A stretch of DNA of 64,000 nucleotides from contig JACGWO010000003.1 in assembly GCA_034509735.1 (NCBI GenBank), positions 5,394,001 to 5,458,000 on the forward strand, written 5' to 3'. A model generated the notes under the pieces. It was given only the letters and a program-made list of their open reading frames with translations. It had not been told where the DNA came from and searched no databases. The DNA is from Sesamum alatum (taxonomy: Eukaryota > Streptophyta > Magnoliopsida > Lamiales > Pedaliaceae). How positions within the stretch are numbered: the stretch's first letter is position 1; every line of letters begins with the position of its first letter. This document shows positions 22,159 through 36,796 of the stretch, one piece after another. A program made the position numbers and the translations under genes.

Positions 22159-25100
22159 ATGTCTAAGAATCCACTAACCCTTATACTTGAGACTAATAAA
22201 GTCTTATGGAACGTATTACACGCCTGGCTGTGAAATCTTAAGATGGTCTTAGATTTCAAAGAACCAGACTTATATTCTGGGTAAGGTTTTTCCTCAGACC
22301 TTGCCGGAAGGGTCATCGCCCAAAGAACGTTTGATGTTCAATAAGAGGCTTGATGACAACTGGAAGGTCATCATACTAGCATCCATTGATAATGAGATGC
22401 AGAAGCAGTATGATAGGCTGGAGGATGTTGGCTCGATGATGCTTCGATTGTAGCAAGTCTGCGGTCCCAGACCGGCATGTTAGATATGCTCCAATGAAGG
22501 CATTCTTCGGAGCGAAGATGATAGAAGGATCGACGGTACAAGAGCATTGAGTGATGATGCATCCCTTGTGGAAAAGCTCAAAGACCTCCAAGCTGATCTC
22601 GAAAGAGAGATGTACATCGACGTGATCCTTCAGTCTCTTCTCCCCTCACTCGACCCATTTATAGTCAACTACAACATGAGTGGGCTTGAGAAAGACCTTC
22701 ATGAGTTGATAAAAATGTTGGTCCAGTACAAGGCAACAATTGAAAAATCTGCCCCCGACGGTACTAGTGAGGAGGCTTCGACCTCTGAAGCGAAAGGCAA
22801 GGGTGCCAAACGCAGGAAGAGGAAGAAGGCTCAAACAACATCAGCCGCTGCCAGCACTTTGAGTGCTCCTATTACACCGTTGGGCGGGGGTAAAGGAAAG
22901 TGGAAAAGGGTTCCGCAGTCAGAGCTTCCAAATGATGTTTGCATTAACTGTGAGAAAGGGACATTGGAAGAGGGAGTTTCCTAAAGCCCCTCTCCAATGA
23001 AGCTGACATTTGAATTGAGTATCAACATGATCACTTTTCTGTTCTTTGGTATTGTATACCAGTCATTCATAACCTGTGAATGGTTCACATGTGATGATAA
23101 GGAATAGAAGCTAAGACAGACGATCCTAAGGTCTAGCAATGGCAAAATTGTTGCTGCAAAGAACTAAGGACTAGTTTAGGCTTAGCAGTGATCATGTTAA
23201 GATTGTGTCTGCGGGAATTATGTAACCTAGCATGATCAAAATATGTTCTATTTATTGTTGGACAATTTTGCATACAATAATTTGATCAATAAAATTACTT
23301 CTATTTGACAAAGAATGGAGATTCTTGTCTGCTAGGTTTGGTACATAAACACTTGACACTATCCCATAATTGAATTATGAGTACTCAAAACAAATGACTA
23401 AAAATGGATATAATCAAGATGAACTTACGGATTTGGCATCCATGGCTAGGTCAGTTTCCTTTAGTTAAGGATGGGGAAGTTGGAAGATCCAAAGAGTCTA
23501 GCAATAGATGATTTGGATCTGCTAGCTTGCAAATCTTCTCTGAGGAGGAAAAGACTAAAGAGCCATTTTGTAAGACAAAGTGGACTTGCCGATAGTCTAC
23601 TGGATTGGATGCAAAAAGACTTCTGTGGATTACTGAATACATAGGACCAGAAGAGGGTTCACAAGTCTAAGAACCTTTGGTAGGTTCGGAAAATTAGACT
23701 TGGAGTGGTGAACCAAACTGGTCTACTTTTGATTAGATCGAGAGAGTGTGTATTTAGTGGGAGCGCCAATACCCTATTGGATTGGATCCAAAAAGGATAG
23801 CTGAAAGGTTACTGAATACACAAGACAAAAGAGGATTCACAAGTTTAAGAACCTTTGGTAGGTTCGGGGTATTAGACTTGGAGTGGTGAATCAAATTGAT
23901 TACCTTTTGATTAGATCGAGAGGATGTGTATTCAGTGAGAGTTCTCGAATATCCGAATGAGAATGGAATTCTCAATCAGTGAAATTCTTCTTGAAGCGGC
24001 CATGGATGAATGGTGTCTGATAAGGGAGAAAACGAACCCTGTTGGACTTGGTTCGTTGGGTATTTCACTGACGTTACCTTTAGCCCATCTAGACATGGAC
24101 TTGAAAGTTGCTAGGTTGAGAAACATGCACTTTCTTAAAGTCATGATCTAGTTACCATATTGGATATGGTTTGGAAAACCTGTATCCTACAAAGTTCTTT
24201 AGTATATGAGATGGTCCTACATACGTCAAGGGACTAGTAGGAAGACAGACTAGACCCGGTGTTTGATTTGTGCAGGTCTAGTGCAAAATAAATGCAAACA
24301 TCATGTTATTTCCCAGTAACTATATTCTAGTCCTCCCAGGGACGACCAAAATACCTTAGATACCTGATGAGTACAGGTTTTCTGGGTCCGATCGGTCAAT
24401 TAGAGCATGATCCAAAGGACATATGGAGAAGCGATGTTGGACATCGGGATTTAGCTCGAACTTGCTCAAAGTAAGGATTTGCAAGCGGAAAACCATCCCC
24501 AAAAGGGACAAGGCGTCCGTAGGTGGTAGCGGGAATCCAAATGATGAACAAGTTCCTAGTCCCTTTAATGGGAAGCAAAGGCAACGAGACGGCGGCTATT
24601 GCTCTACAAAAGTCTAAAAGGAAAGTCCAAATCACGCATACTCTTGCGGGGGATAAAGTAGAACAACTATGGCCTAACGAGGCACCCAGAAATGACTAGC
24701 GCGAGGGTTGAACATAGTTAGAGAGAAGCGATCAAGCTACTGAAGGACCGAGACTATGATATGAAGAGGGTTCCACGCCCTGTGATCAATGGCTTGGAAC
24801 GTGGAATTGTCTTGAAATTCAAACTGGGTTTGATATCTCATGTAACTGGAATATTCGTTTGACGAAGTCATACGATATATGACTCGGTCAATAACGAGCA
24901 TTGGTGTCAGTGGAGTGTGGTAGTCTTCCAAGTGTTAAGTGTGTAACGTCTTATTCATTTGGAATGAAATTAAGATATTAAGAAACACGAGCATTGTTCA
25001 CGCAATTCTCCATGAATAGGGCCAAGCTGTCTAAAAACTTAGTGACCATTGACTAATGAGGAAGCTTAGATGTTTACATCCCCTATGTCTTTGCCGTACG

Positions 25101-25760
25101 CAGCATAGGTATGTTGTTCGGTGCACAAGGCCTGATGTTGTTTATGCATCGTACATAACAACGGATATCGGGTGTGTACCGATGAGGCAATAGACAACAA
25201 TTGAGAGCAGTCTTTAAGACCTGAATATGGATTAGAGAAATATTCTCGATGCACGGCTTATGGAGAGTTGATTCTAGAAGGCTATAGCGATACTACCTTC
25301 TAGAGTCATGTGAATAATATTTAGTCTCAATACCTATATATGTTCGGACTTAATGGTGAGTGTGGTAGCTTTGAAAGGTTCCAAGTAGGATACCGCGACA
25401 TTTCATCATGAAGGTCGAATATATGCCAACTTTAGAAGTTGTTTCTGGAAAGTGGTTTGGATGAAAATAGCACCCATTGCATGGATGTAGTTCCTAGCAC
25501 GACCAAGCCAGTAGTTGCCTTGAGATTGAAAACTAGGCTATGGCTAAAGCCTTTTGGGCCCGAGATCTCATCACAAGATCAATGAAAAATTCTTAGACAG
25601 CCACCATCGGCAGGTAGTGATGGTTGGAAGAGGCGAGATACGGTTGGACCGTATTGCTCGACAGAAAAATAAAGTAGACCTGCGAGACCGAGCCAGTATC
25701 GCAGATTACTCATTCTCAGAAGGTTCTGAGTTACATGGGTAATTAGCTTTTGAGGTCAAG
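22159..25760 (+). pseudogene. Element A gag-pol, heavily decayed
   Basis: Gag starts at 22159 (MSKNPLTLILETNK) and is soon frameshifted. An open remnant at 22547-22984 has the gag core LEKLKDLQADLEREMYIDVILQSLLPS and the start of the zinc knuckle. Further remnants can be matched by eye to protease (about 23030-23250), integrase (about 23440-24250) and reverse transcriptase (about 24360-25030). RNase H follows to about 25760, just before the polypurine tract AGGTCAAGTGGGGAGAT. No long frame survives. The decay is much stronger than in C1 and indicates an older insertion. Confidence 0.75.
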
Positions 25761-25769
25761 TGGGGAGAT

Positions 25770-27874
25770 TGTTAGAATAGGTGACCAGAAAGCAATTGAA
25801 TTGGCGGTTTTGGGAACTATTCGTCAATCTTTATTAATACAATATTATCCTGATGAATAGAGTAAGTATTCATCACTGGCACTGTGTGTTTGTTGTGCTT
25901 ACTACTAACGTTGAATGGCGTTTCAACGTCACAACAAATGCCCACAGACAATTGGATAACCATATAAATTGGGATGTGCATTGGATGGTGGCTATGAAAC
26001 CAAACTTCTGAGGGTTGGTCTGAAACATGCTAAGTCAAGGACCGCGGGACTGGGCATCGAGTGTCCTATTGAGACTTGCACTAAGTATTGCATTCACTGG
26101 GTGAGTGCCGAGTTTCATCGGCAACATACGAAGGTCGTCTATGCAATTTTAGTGGGTTAGTTGACAAGGTGGTCGACTGACTGAAGTGACTCGCGGGAAT
26201 CATCATATGGAAGTCTTGGAGGCTTGATCGGTATGACTGGAATTTCCGGTTCCGATAGTACGGGATTAGTCCTCGGACTTGAGGAATCATGGCGGTCACG
26301 TGCATATGAAAGATTGTATCTTGGATCTGGCGAGAGGTGATTATTCTGTAAGATGGTCATTATAAGCCTTGTCCAGTGCAGTTGGAGTATGTTGCGAGGA
26401 CGGTGGATTCCAAGATAGGATCTGTCCCCTGTCAGTACATGACGGTGATGTCTCCTATGCACTCTGAGATGGTTTATACTCTGAAAATCTATGGCCATAG
26501 CAATTGATTGAGTAGGAAAGGGTTTCCTACTTCGATCGATAGAGTAAACGCATCTCAGGTATGAAGCATAGTTGCCTAGTCAAGGATGGGAACCGACGCC
26601 AATTCCATACCCTAGACTAAGGCCGGGAGACGGTCGACAGTAGGACCATACCGTACAGAATCAGCGCCTAAATGTTCCGCCAACATTCACCTAGTTTCTA
26701 GTGCATGGACCGTTGCTAGACGGCACCCATGGTGACGGACTCCTGTTGGACACGAGCCCAAGTCTAGCTGAGGGTGAAACTAAAGGGTCACACACAAATC
26801 ACCGAGGAGATGAAGGAGTTGACTTGGAGTCAATTTCAGAGGATGATGAGTAATTGGAATACTTAAGGGATTGTGCATTGGATGGATGGGTCGATATTAT
26901 ATCGGGCCCTCGTTTAATCGGTAAATAGGATTTATCGATTAATATGAAAAGTTGAGATGTTGGATCTTTTAATTGGATTAAAAGATCAACGGGAATTATT
27001 TAAGTGGACATCATATTAAATTGGATTTAATTTTGAGTTCGTCGTAATTGGATTACGGTAGAACCCGGTCCGTTAAATTTTGACCGAAGAGGTGCGTTAA
27101 TTCATTTATGGAATAGGAAGAAGTTGGACTTCTTCCCTAAATAAGCATGGACGAAAATTGCCACTTGGAGGGAGCAAAAATCAGCCATGTTGGATGCTAG
27201 GTGTTAGTTGACTTGTCTCTTTTAGTAAGAGACAAATCAACTCCAATCAAGCCCTTCCCTTTTGGTATGATTTGATCATACCTTAAAAGTTGGTAGGCTT
27301 GATTGAAGAATTGATGGTGATTGATTGGGATGTACCTAGACATCCTTGGATGAACCTAGACACATTCCAATAATATACACTCTCTCACTCTCTCTACTCT
27401 CAAAATCCTCTTTGTTACTTCATTGATCTATGATCAAATGAAGGACAAAGTAAGATCAAGAAGGAACACTAATTTGATAGTGTAATCTCTTCTTTGATTT
27501 CATCCTCTAGATCCATTTTTTTCTAGCAAGAAAAATGAGATCTCTCTCCCGGTGTGGTCTGGACTACGTTAGAGGGTCTCTACGTTGGACCTCGCGTAGA
27601 TGAACGTCAGGAGGAATCAATGCGTGTAGCCGATCAAAATACAAAATCGAGAAAGGTATTCCGATTTATATTTATGCTCTCGATTTCTTCTTTATTCTAT
27701 AGCCACGAACGCTTATTTATTCTATATATGTTTATATTCTATGTTTATACACCGATAGCCCGGGAACGTTCAAGGGAACACCCCTTGAACGCGATTTAAA
27801 TTCTTTTATTCCGCACGATTTTTATCACCACCGCGCTTTTTGCCACGTTCCCGTGCTGATCCGCTTTCCCTTCA
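25770..27874 (+). repeat. 3' LTR of element A (2105 bp)
   Basis: Begins TGTTAGAATAGG after the polypurine tract and ends CA. It keeps the U3 module (about 26690-26800) that is lost from the left LTR. GTTCG follows at 27875-27879. Confidence 0.9.
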
Positions 27875-27879
27875 GTTCG

Positions 27880-28739
27880 AGCACATAATGATCAGAGCTT
27901 TTCGGATTTTCTACTGTGCATTGGTAATGGTGAAGAACCTACAGTCGAAGACAATATGATAAGGATCCCAGACTCAATGGTTATACTATTTGAAGGTGAA
28001 TATTCAATTGATCATTTGATTGAATCTACTTTTCCAGATCTAGGTTCACATACTTATGATCCTGAGTATATGATGGATAGACCGCTTATAACTCCACTGA
28101 ATGATGATGTTAACAAGCTAAATGAAAAGGTACTTCAAGCTTTCATCGGCAAGGAAGACTTTACATATTATTCATTTGATTATGTGTCTGAAGACATGAA
28201 TAATTTGTATTTACCAGAATTTCTGAACTCCCTATCGCCCGGTAATCTCCCGCCACACAAATTGACTCTGAAGAAGGGGGGGTGGGGGGCGCCATTATGC
28301 TTCTCAGAAATATTGATCCAAAAATTGGGCTTTATAATGGCACCAAATCTGTCGTAGATTTGGTAGAAATGTAATTGATGCAGAAGTTTTGACTGGACAA
28401 TTTAAAGGAACAAGAGTCTTTTTACCACGCATTCCTTTGAAGACATTAGAAGATGCCAAAATACCTTTCGAAATGATACGAAGATAATTTCCTGTTAGAT
28501 TGAGCATTGCGCTAACAAGTAATAAATCCCAAGGACAAACAATACCAAATGTTGGAATTTATTTGCCAGATTACATTTTTAGTCATAGCCAATTGTATGT
28601 TGCTCTTTCACGAGGAGTTTCTGAAAGAACCACTAAAGTGTTGGTTACAAAGGGAAAAATAAATGGGACTGAAGGGATTTATACAAGAAATGTGATTTTT
28701 CAGAAAATTTTTGCAAGGTTGCGAAATAATCGTAACTGA
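27880..28739 (+). pseudogene. Helitron PIF1-like helicase, part 2 (C-terminus)
   Basis: This continues the helicase broken at 8846, starting RAHNDQSFSDFLL. The frame at 27956-28357 contains SMVILFEGEYSIDHLIESTFPDL and NDDVNKLNEKVL. A shift near 28290-28350 precedes MLLRNIDPKIGLYNGT. The last frame (28500-28739) carries the helicase motifs NKSQGQT and QLYVALSRG and ends at a natural-looking stop. Compared with family members the order of motifs is complete, but the frame is broken. Confidence 0.87.
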
Positions 28740-30329
28740 GAGGTACAATATGGGATTTTTAAACAAAATTTATTTTATACATGATTATGTTCTTACTTAA
28801 GATTTTTTTCTGATGCAAGTATATTTGAATGTCAAATAATAATCTTTGATCAAGTTTCGAACAAGTATCCACGTTTTGCACAGGTTTTAATATAGATCGT
28901 TCTTCTCTTTCTACGTTTTTTTTTTTTTACATTTATCTACTTTTAAAAGAACTAAATTTCTTTTTTCAAAATGCAGATTGTGGAAAGTATTATAATTAGG
29001 ATGCTCAAGCACCAAGACTAAAAGAAGTAATGCGCATATGTGTTGAATTTCTATTCTTCTTCTTGGAACTTTTTATTGCTTTATATTGAACCATGTCTAG
29101 ATTGGGTTTTTGTTGTTTTATATTACATATCATGAATATTAGTTCAAGAAATGAATTTGATTTAAAGAATTTACGAGTATGCAAATCATGTGCACTTAAA
29201 TTAGAATAAGTACACTTTTATTTTGTTTACAAGTAAAACAATGTTTTTGCTACTTCTAGAAATTATACTTGTTCAACTTAAAATTCAATTTTATATTGGA
29301 GGGAAAAATTTTGAAAGAAAAAAGTCCTAAAAATATGAGATAAATTTCATTTATTAGAGAAAAACAACCTTTTCTTTTATTATGGTATAGATAGATGACA
29401 CTCATTCACTAAGTGTTCTTGTAAACTAATTTTATTAAGTATTTGCTTAATTTTTTTCTATAATATCATTTTAAATCACATAATTAATAAATATAATTAT
29501 GTAGTTAATGATCTATTAAATATTGATCTAAATTAAGTCATATATTAAAATTTGACCAACTATGTAGTTTAAATACATTGATTAATATAGATTAATATTT
29601 TTATAATTTATTTATTTTATTTGCTCATGCGTCGCGTGTGCGTGGACTGATAATATATATATATATATATATATATACCATCGATAATAGGTACTTCAAG
29701 TGGTATGTTCATAAGATTTTTTTTATTTTTTTTTTTTTGCTTCTCCTTCGGAATTCAAAAAAAAAAAAAGGAAGGGAATTTCTTTCAATTTTAATAGGAA
29801 CAAATGAACAAACTGGATAGAAGTATTGTGAATATGTTTACTGTCCATGTATTACAATCTCGTCTCTGTCATATGTTGCGAGTTATGAATATAAAAAAAA
29901 AATTCAAAAAGTATCGTAAACACTTTAGAAATATTAAAAAATTAAATAAACATCTATAATAGTCATAAAATCAAAATCTAAAATTTACCGTTTTATTTCT
30001 AATTCAAGATATCTTTTATAATTTTTCATCATTAATGTTATCAAAATAATCTATTTTTATGTAGTATATGATTATATATTTTGATTTTGGAGCTATTATT
30101 TAATGTAATTGCTATTAAAATTAAAAAAATAATAATATAGTACTTACTTTTAAATTATGTATTATAAAATATATTTATTGCATGGATAAATAAATATAAC
30201 AATATTACTAATTTAACGTGATATTACATCCGTTAGCATTAAATGAAATATTTATGTGCTGACCATAAAATTTATATATTTTCGGCCAAAAAGTACGAAA
30301 TAAAATTGTGCTAAAAAATTGTGAAAAAG
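28740..30329. other. AT-rich non-coding stretch after the helicase
   Basis: No gene is seen. It presumably includes the 3' tail of the Helitron. A possible terminus is the CTGA at 29647-29650 following GTGCGTGGA, but no convincing hairpin precedes it. A TA microsatellite and poly-A/T runs lie at 29653-29770. Confidence 0.5.
29653..29677. repeat. (TA)n microsatellite
   Basis: About 12 TA units, directly visible. Confidence 0.9.
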
Positions 30330-30700
30330 TGATGTGGAGAAGAATAAAATTTGCAAGAAGATCCTCAATTTTATGATTAATTGCACAAAGGGCCTTGATG
30401 GAAGTTGAAAGAGGTTGAAAGGAAGTTGAGGGGAGTTGAAGAGAAGGAAGTTGAAAAGAGAGTGGGGCTAGTGAAATGACAAAAATGCCCTCAACTGATT
30501 AATTTTAGGCCGTAGGATCAAAGGGCAACATTGTAATTTCACCCCTAGAATTTACTATAAATAGGGGGTGAATCTTATGGTTTTATTCACTTTTTAATAA
30601 ACATTACAAGCTCACTTTTATTCTTCTTGTCTTTGTGAAGCTTCTTGTATTCAACCGGTGCACATGCTTAGGCTATGTTTTCCCAAATTTCACCCCATCA
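30330..30700 (+). repeat. Left LTR of the TRIM-like element
   Basis: 371 bp, TG...CA. It contains repeated GAAGTTGA units (30405-30460), a TATAAATA (30551-30558) and AATAAACATTAC near 30596. Confidence 0.85.
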
Positions 30701-31513
30701 GCTCGGCCAAATTTCCTGCCGAGGCCACATCCACTATCTACCATCAACGGACCCCCGACGACGTCTCATTGGACATTTTCTTGAAGTGCATAACATCCTA
30801 AAAATCTTTTGGACTGACAAATTATTTATGTTTCTTCCAGATTAACAATGATGACTTTTTGAAGTCAAACAACGAAAACTACTGCAAGGAAAGAGATAAA
30901 GAGCCATATACTGGAGCCAATTCGTTTCGACATTTTTCCGGAAGGAGGCTGAGACTAAGGAGACAGGCCAAACGAAACAAAGAGGAAGAAACTCAGAATA
31001 CCTCACCAAGTGTATACATAGAAGACAAGGAATCCCAGGAAGGGAAGGAGCTGAACTAAGAGTAGTCTCGAAAGAGAAAGAGCCTGTATGAAAAAGGGTC
31101 CTAAGAAGGAAGAAACCCGTGGTAGAAGTAGAAGGAACAAGAAGGAAAAGAACTCCAATAAAAGAATAATTTGTGCGAAGAGGAATCCTAGGAGAAAAAG
31201 ACTCTACATCAAAAGGGAGTATTATCAAGAAGAAGAAGTAGAATCAGAGTTAACTTACCTGTTGGAGCTGAAGTCCACGATATCCGAATCAATATGAGGA
31301 GCTGAAGAAGGAAGAAAAGATCCCAACGGGAGTAGAATTCGTTTGAAAAAGAGTTCGAAAAAGAAAAGACTTCTAAATCGAATGGAGTTAGCAAGAAAGG
31401 AGCCTAGTCAAAGTCAATTTTATCCATTGCAAAAAGAGGAATTCGAATCAGAATCAACTTGCTAATTGGAACTTTCAAATTTTCAAGAAAATACTTGAAA
31501 GTTGGGGGACTAC

Positions 31514-31885
31514 TGATGTGGAGAAGAACAAAATTTGAAAGAAGACCCTCAATTTTATGATTACTTGCACAAAGGGCCTTGATGGAAGTTGAAAGAGGTT
31601 GAAAGGAAGTTGAGGGGAGTTGAAGAGAAGGAAGTTGAAAAGAGAGTGGGGCTCGTGAAATGACGAAAATGCCCTCAACTGATTAATTTTAGGCCGTAGG
31701 ATCAAAGGGCAACATTGTAATTTCACCCCTTAGAATTTACTATAAATAAGGGATGAATCTTATGGTTTTATTCACTTCTTAATAAACATTACAAGCTCAC
31801 TTTTATTTTTCTTGTCTTTGTGAAACTTCTTGTATTCAATCGGTGCACGTGTTTAGGCTATGTTTTCTCAAATTTCATCCCAGCA
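31514..31885 (+). repeat. Right LTR of the TRIM-like element
   Basis: 372 bp, near-identical to the left copy with scattered substitutions. It ends CCCAGCA where the left copy ends CCCATCA. Confidence 0.85.
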
Positions 31886-31890
31886 AAAAG

Positions 31891-32312
31891 AAATTTTTTT
31901 TTCTAGGAAACTCAAAACATTCGTAAAAGAATAATTGAGAAAATTGAAGTATTTCGAAATAAACTAAAAATACTTTTGAAATTATGGTCTATTTTCATCA
32001 CATTGAAATTATTTTTTTTTTCATAATTCTTATTTCACCCGTGATGTCATTAAGTTTTCGAAATTATCGTCTATTTTCATCACATATTTTTTTTCATAAT
32101 TTATTTCACCCCGATACCCAATGACAGTTATTACTGTATCAAATCTTTTGCAAGACCCGTTTTATTTCCCATGAATGTCATCACGTCAACGTCGAGTCAA
32201 CACGCTTGTTTCATTGTTAGGCCGCCCGATGGCTATATCTACTTCGATACGCGTTCATGAATTCATAAATGTCAAACTCCAAACCCCCAAAACTCAACTC
32301 ATTCAGCATGAA
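31891..32312. other. Upstream region of the kinase gene with a local duplication
   Basis: A segment of about 50-60 bp containing GTCTATTTTCATCACAT and TTTTTCATAATT occurs twice (about 31979-32040 and 32060-32110). No other gene is seen. The promoter of the kinase gene should lie here, but no clear TATA box could be picked with confidence. Confidence 0.5.
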
Positions 32313-35199
<2,887 letters not shown>

Positions 35200-35289
35200 T
35201 TGTCCAAGTATAGGAGATTATTACTAGAATACTTGTGTTAATCGATTTTGCTGTTTGGATGATGATAGATGTTTAGAGAACGGAGGCTA

Positions 35290-35445
35290 GAAAAATCGTA
35301 TCGACCGAATTGTATCAAATTTCTTTTCAAAAACACCGACTATCAAATCGAAAATTCGATTCGGTGTTCGGGTCGAACTGAAAATTTGATTTAACCGATT
35401 TTTTGTCGATTAATCGAATTTTGAGCACCCCTATATACTAATATA
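35290..35445. repeat. Probable short interspersed repeat downstream of the kinase
   Basis: The sequence is rich in TCGAT/ATCGA units with 'cgaattttgagcacccct' at its end, which resembles a common plant hAT-like MITE terminus. No target duplication was resolved. Confidence 0.3.
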
Positions 35446-35811
35446 CACATCATATATACATATTATCCACTCCACTCACATCCATCTGCGACCAAATAAA
35501 ACTATGGAAGTAACAACATGAATTCATGAAAATTAAAAGATGTTATAAAATTGGTATACTCTTTACATTTCCTCGTAACATTTCCTCATAACATCTTAAC
35601 TCTTGTAATTTATGTTCCATCAATACGATGAGATTTTTAGTTGTAATTTTGGAGTCTATAAATAAGCCACTTATTTTGTATTGAGATTAGTGAGAAATGA
35701 TATAAGAATACTCTTTTCTTTCTTTTCTATTCAAATTCTCATATTGTTGCAATTTATATTAATTTTATAACAAAAGAACATTTCATGTTAAGTAACTAAA
35801 ATGCTTTTCTA

Positions 35812-36330
35812 GGGATAATTGAGTCATCTTCGCTCGAAATTTGATATGATTACACATAGATCCTTTATGTATGAAAAATTACACCTAAAATTCTTGATGT
35901 TTGTTATCGTCTAATAAATAGATCAGTTTATTAGTAAAATTCACACAATTTGCTAACTTCATCAACAAAATTGAATGAAAATTAATTTTTACTCTCGATA
36001 GGCTTACATATTTGTTGGAGGTTAAATAAATCTTTCCTGACCACTATAAGCATGATTATACTCCTCACATGCATTAGAGTGAGAAGATGCATAAGTGTAA
36101 TTTGGTATTTGTTTGACTTGCAATAAGTCAAAAATAAATCAATAAATGAAAAATGTGTTTTCATTCAAAAAAATTTGCTGATATAGCAAAATTCATAAAT
36201 TTTGATTAATTAATAAATTTATTTATTGGATGAAAATAAATATAAAAAATATTAGATATAATTTCTTCTATATTAGAGGAGGTGTACACATAATAACAAA
36301 AAATAGAAGGAGACAACGGTGTAATGAACC
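35812..36330. mobile_element. MITE with degenerate terminal inverted repeats
   Basis: The left end GGGATAATTGAG... and the right end (reverse complement GGGTTCATTACACC...) are related over about 150-200 bp. Flanks share CTTTTCT, consistent with an 8-9 bp target duplication. It is the same family as 36797-39268. No coding is present. The ends are diverged, so coordinates are approximate. Confidence 0.55.
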
Positions 36331-36796
36331 CTTTTCTCAATGTTCATTTATGACTTGCATACGAGGATCCTTTAAGTTTCTCTAATCGGTCACTTGAAGT
36401 CAAAAGTCAAAAACCTAACGCATTGTTTGAAGATAGGAAATCCATAACCAAACCTTTACTCAGCCGTAAAGCGTAGTGTATCTTCTTTCACTAAACCATA
36501 CATTTATTCCCCATTGCAAAACCAATAATAGACTGCTCAGTATAAAACACTCTTTGAAAACTATTAAAACTAGTGGGTGAGGCACCTCGAATGAGCGTGC
36601 ATAATAAAATAAAAATTTAAAAAGTAATTTTTATTTTTAAAAAAATATATTTTAATTGAAAAGGTTAAAAATATTAAAATAAAAAAGAAGTTATAAAAGA
36701 TTAAAGTTAGTGGAAGTTAGAAGGTAGGCAGTTAGGGGTTTAGACAAGTTATTTAGAGTGTAAAAGAGTGGGAGGGTAAAAAGTTAATTAATAATA

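Larger units (their letters stand above)
8847..27874 (+). mobile_element. Ty1/Copia element A, with a second Copia nested inside
   Basis: The left LTR starts TGTTAGAATAGG at 8847 and the right LTR ends at 27874 in CCCTTCA. The 5-bp duplication GTTCG flanks it exactly (8842-8846 and 27875-27879), and removing the element plus one copy rejoins the helicase reading sequence. Without the nested element (11193-21348 plus 5 bp) its own length is about 8.9 kb. Gag-pol is heavily decayed, so it is older than the inner element. Confidence 0.93.
30330..31885 (+). mobile_element. Small non-autonomous LTR element (TRIM-like)
   Basis: Two direct repeats of about 371 bp (30330-30700 and 31514-31885) begin TGATGTGGAG and end CA. 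They flank 813 bp of internal DNA. AAAAG sits on both sides (30325-30329 and 31886-31890) as the 5-bp target duplication. The internal part has no recognisable gag or pol; its short frames are Lys/Glu-rich and not convincing. Purine-rich GTTGGGGGACTAC lies just before the second LTR and may be the polypurine tract. No clear tRNA primer site was recognised after the first LTR. Orientation is inferred from that tract and from the poly(A)-like AATAAA in the LTR. Confidence 0.85.

Noticed and set aside
29621..29651. Helitron terminus at CTGA after GTGCGTGGA
   Set aside because: The position after the helicase and the CTRR form fit, but I could not find a convincing hairpin before it, so it is only mentioned as a possibility.
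30842..31297. Frames of 66-128 codons on both strands inside the TRIM-like element
   Set aside because: Purine bias gives Lys/Glu-rich frames on one strand and Phe/Leu/Ser-rich ones on the other; no gag or pol motifs.
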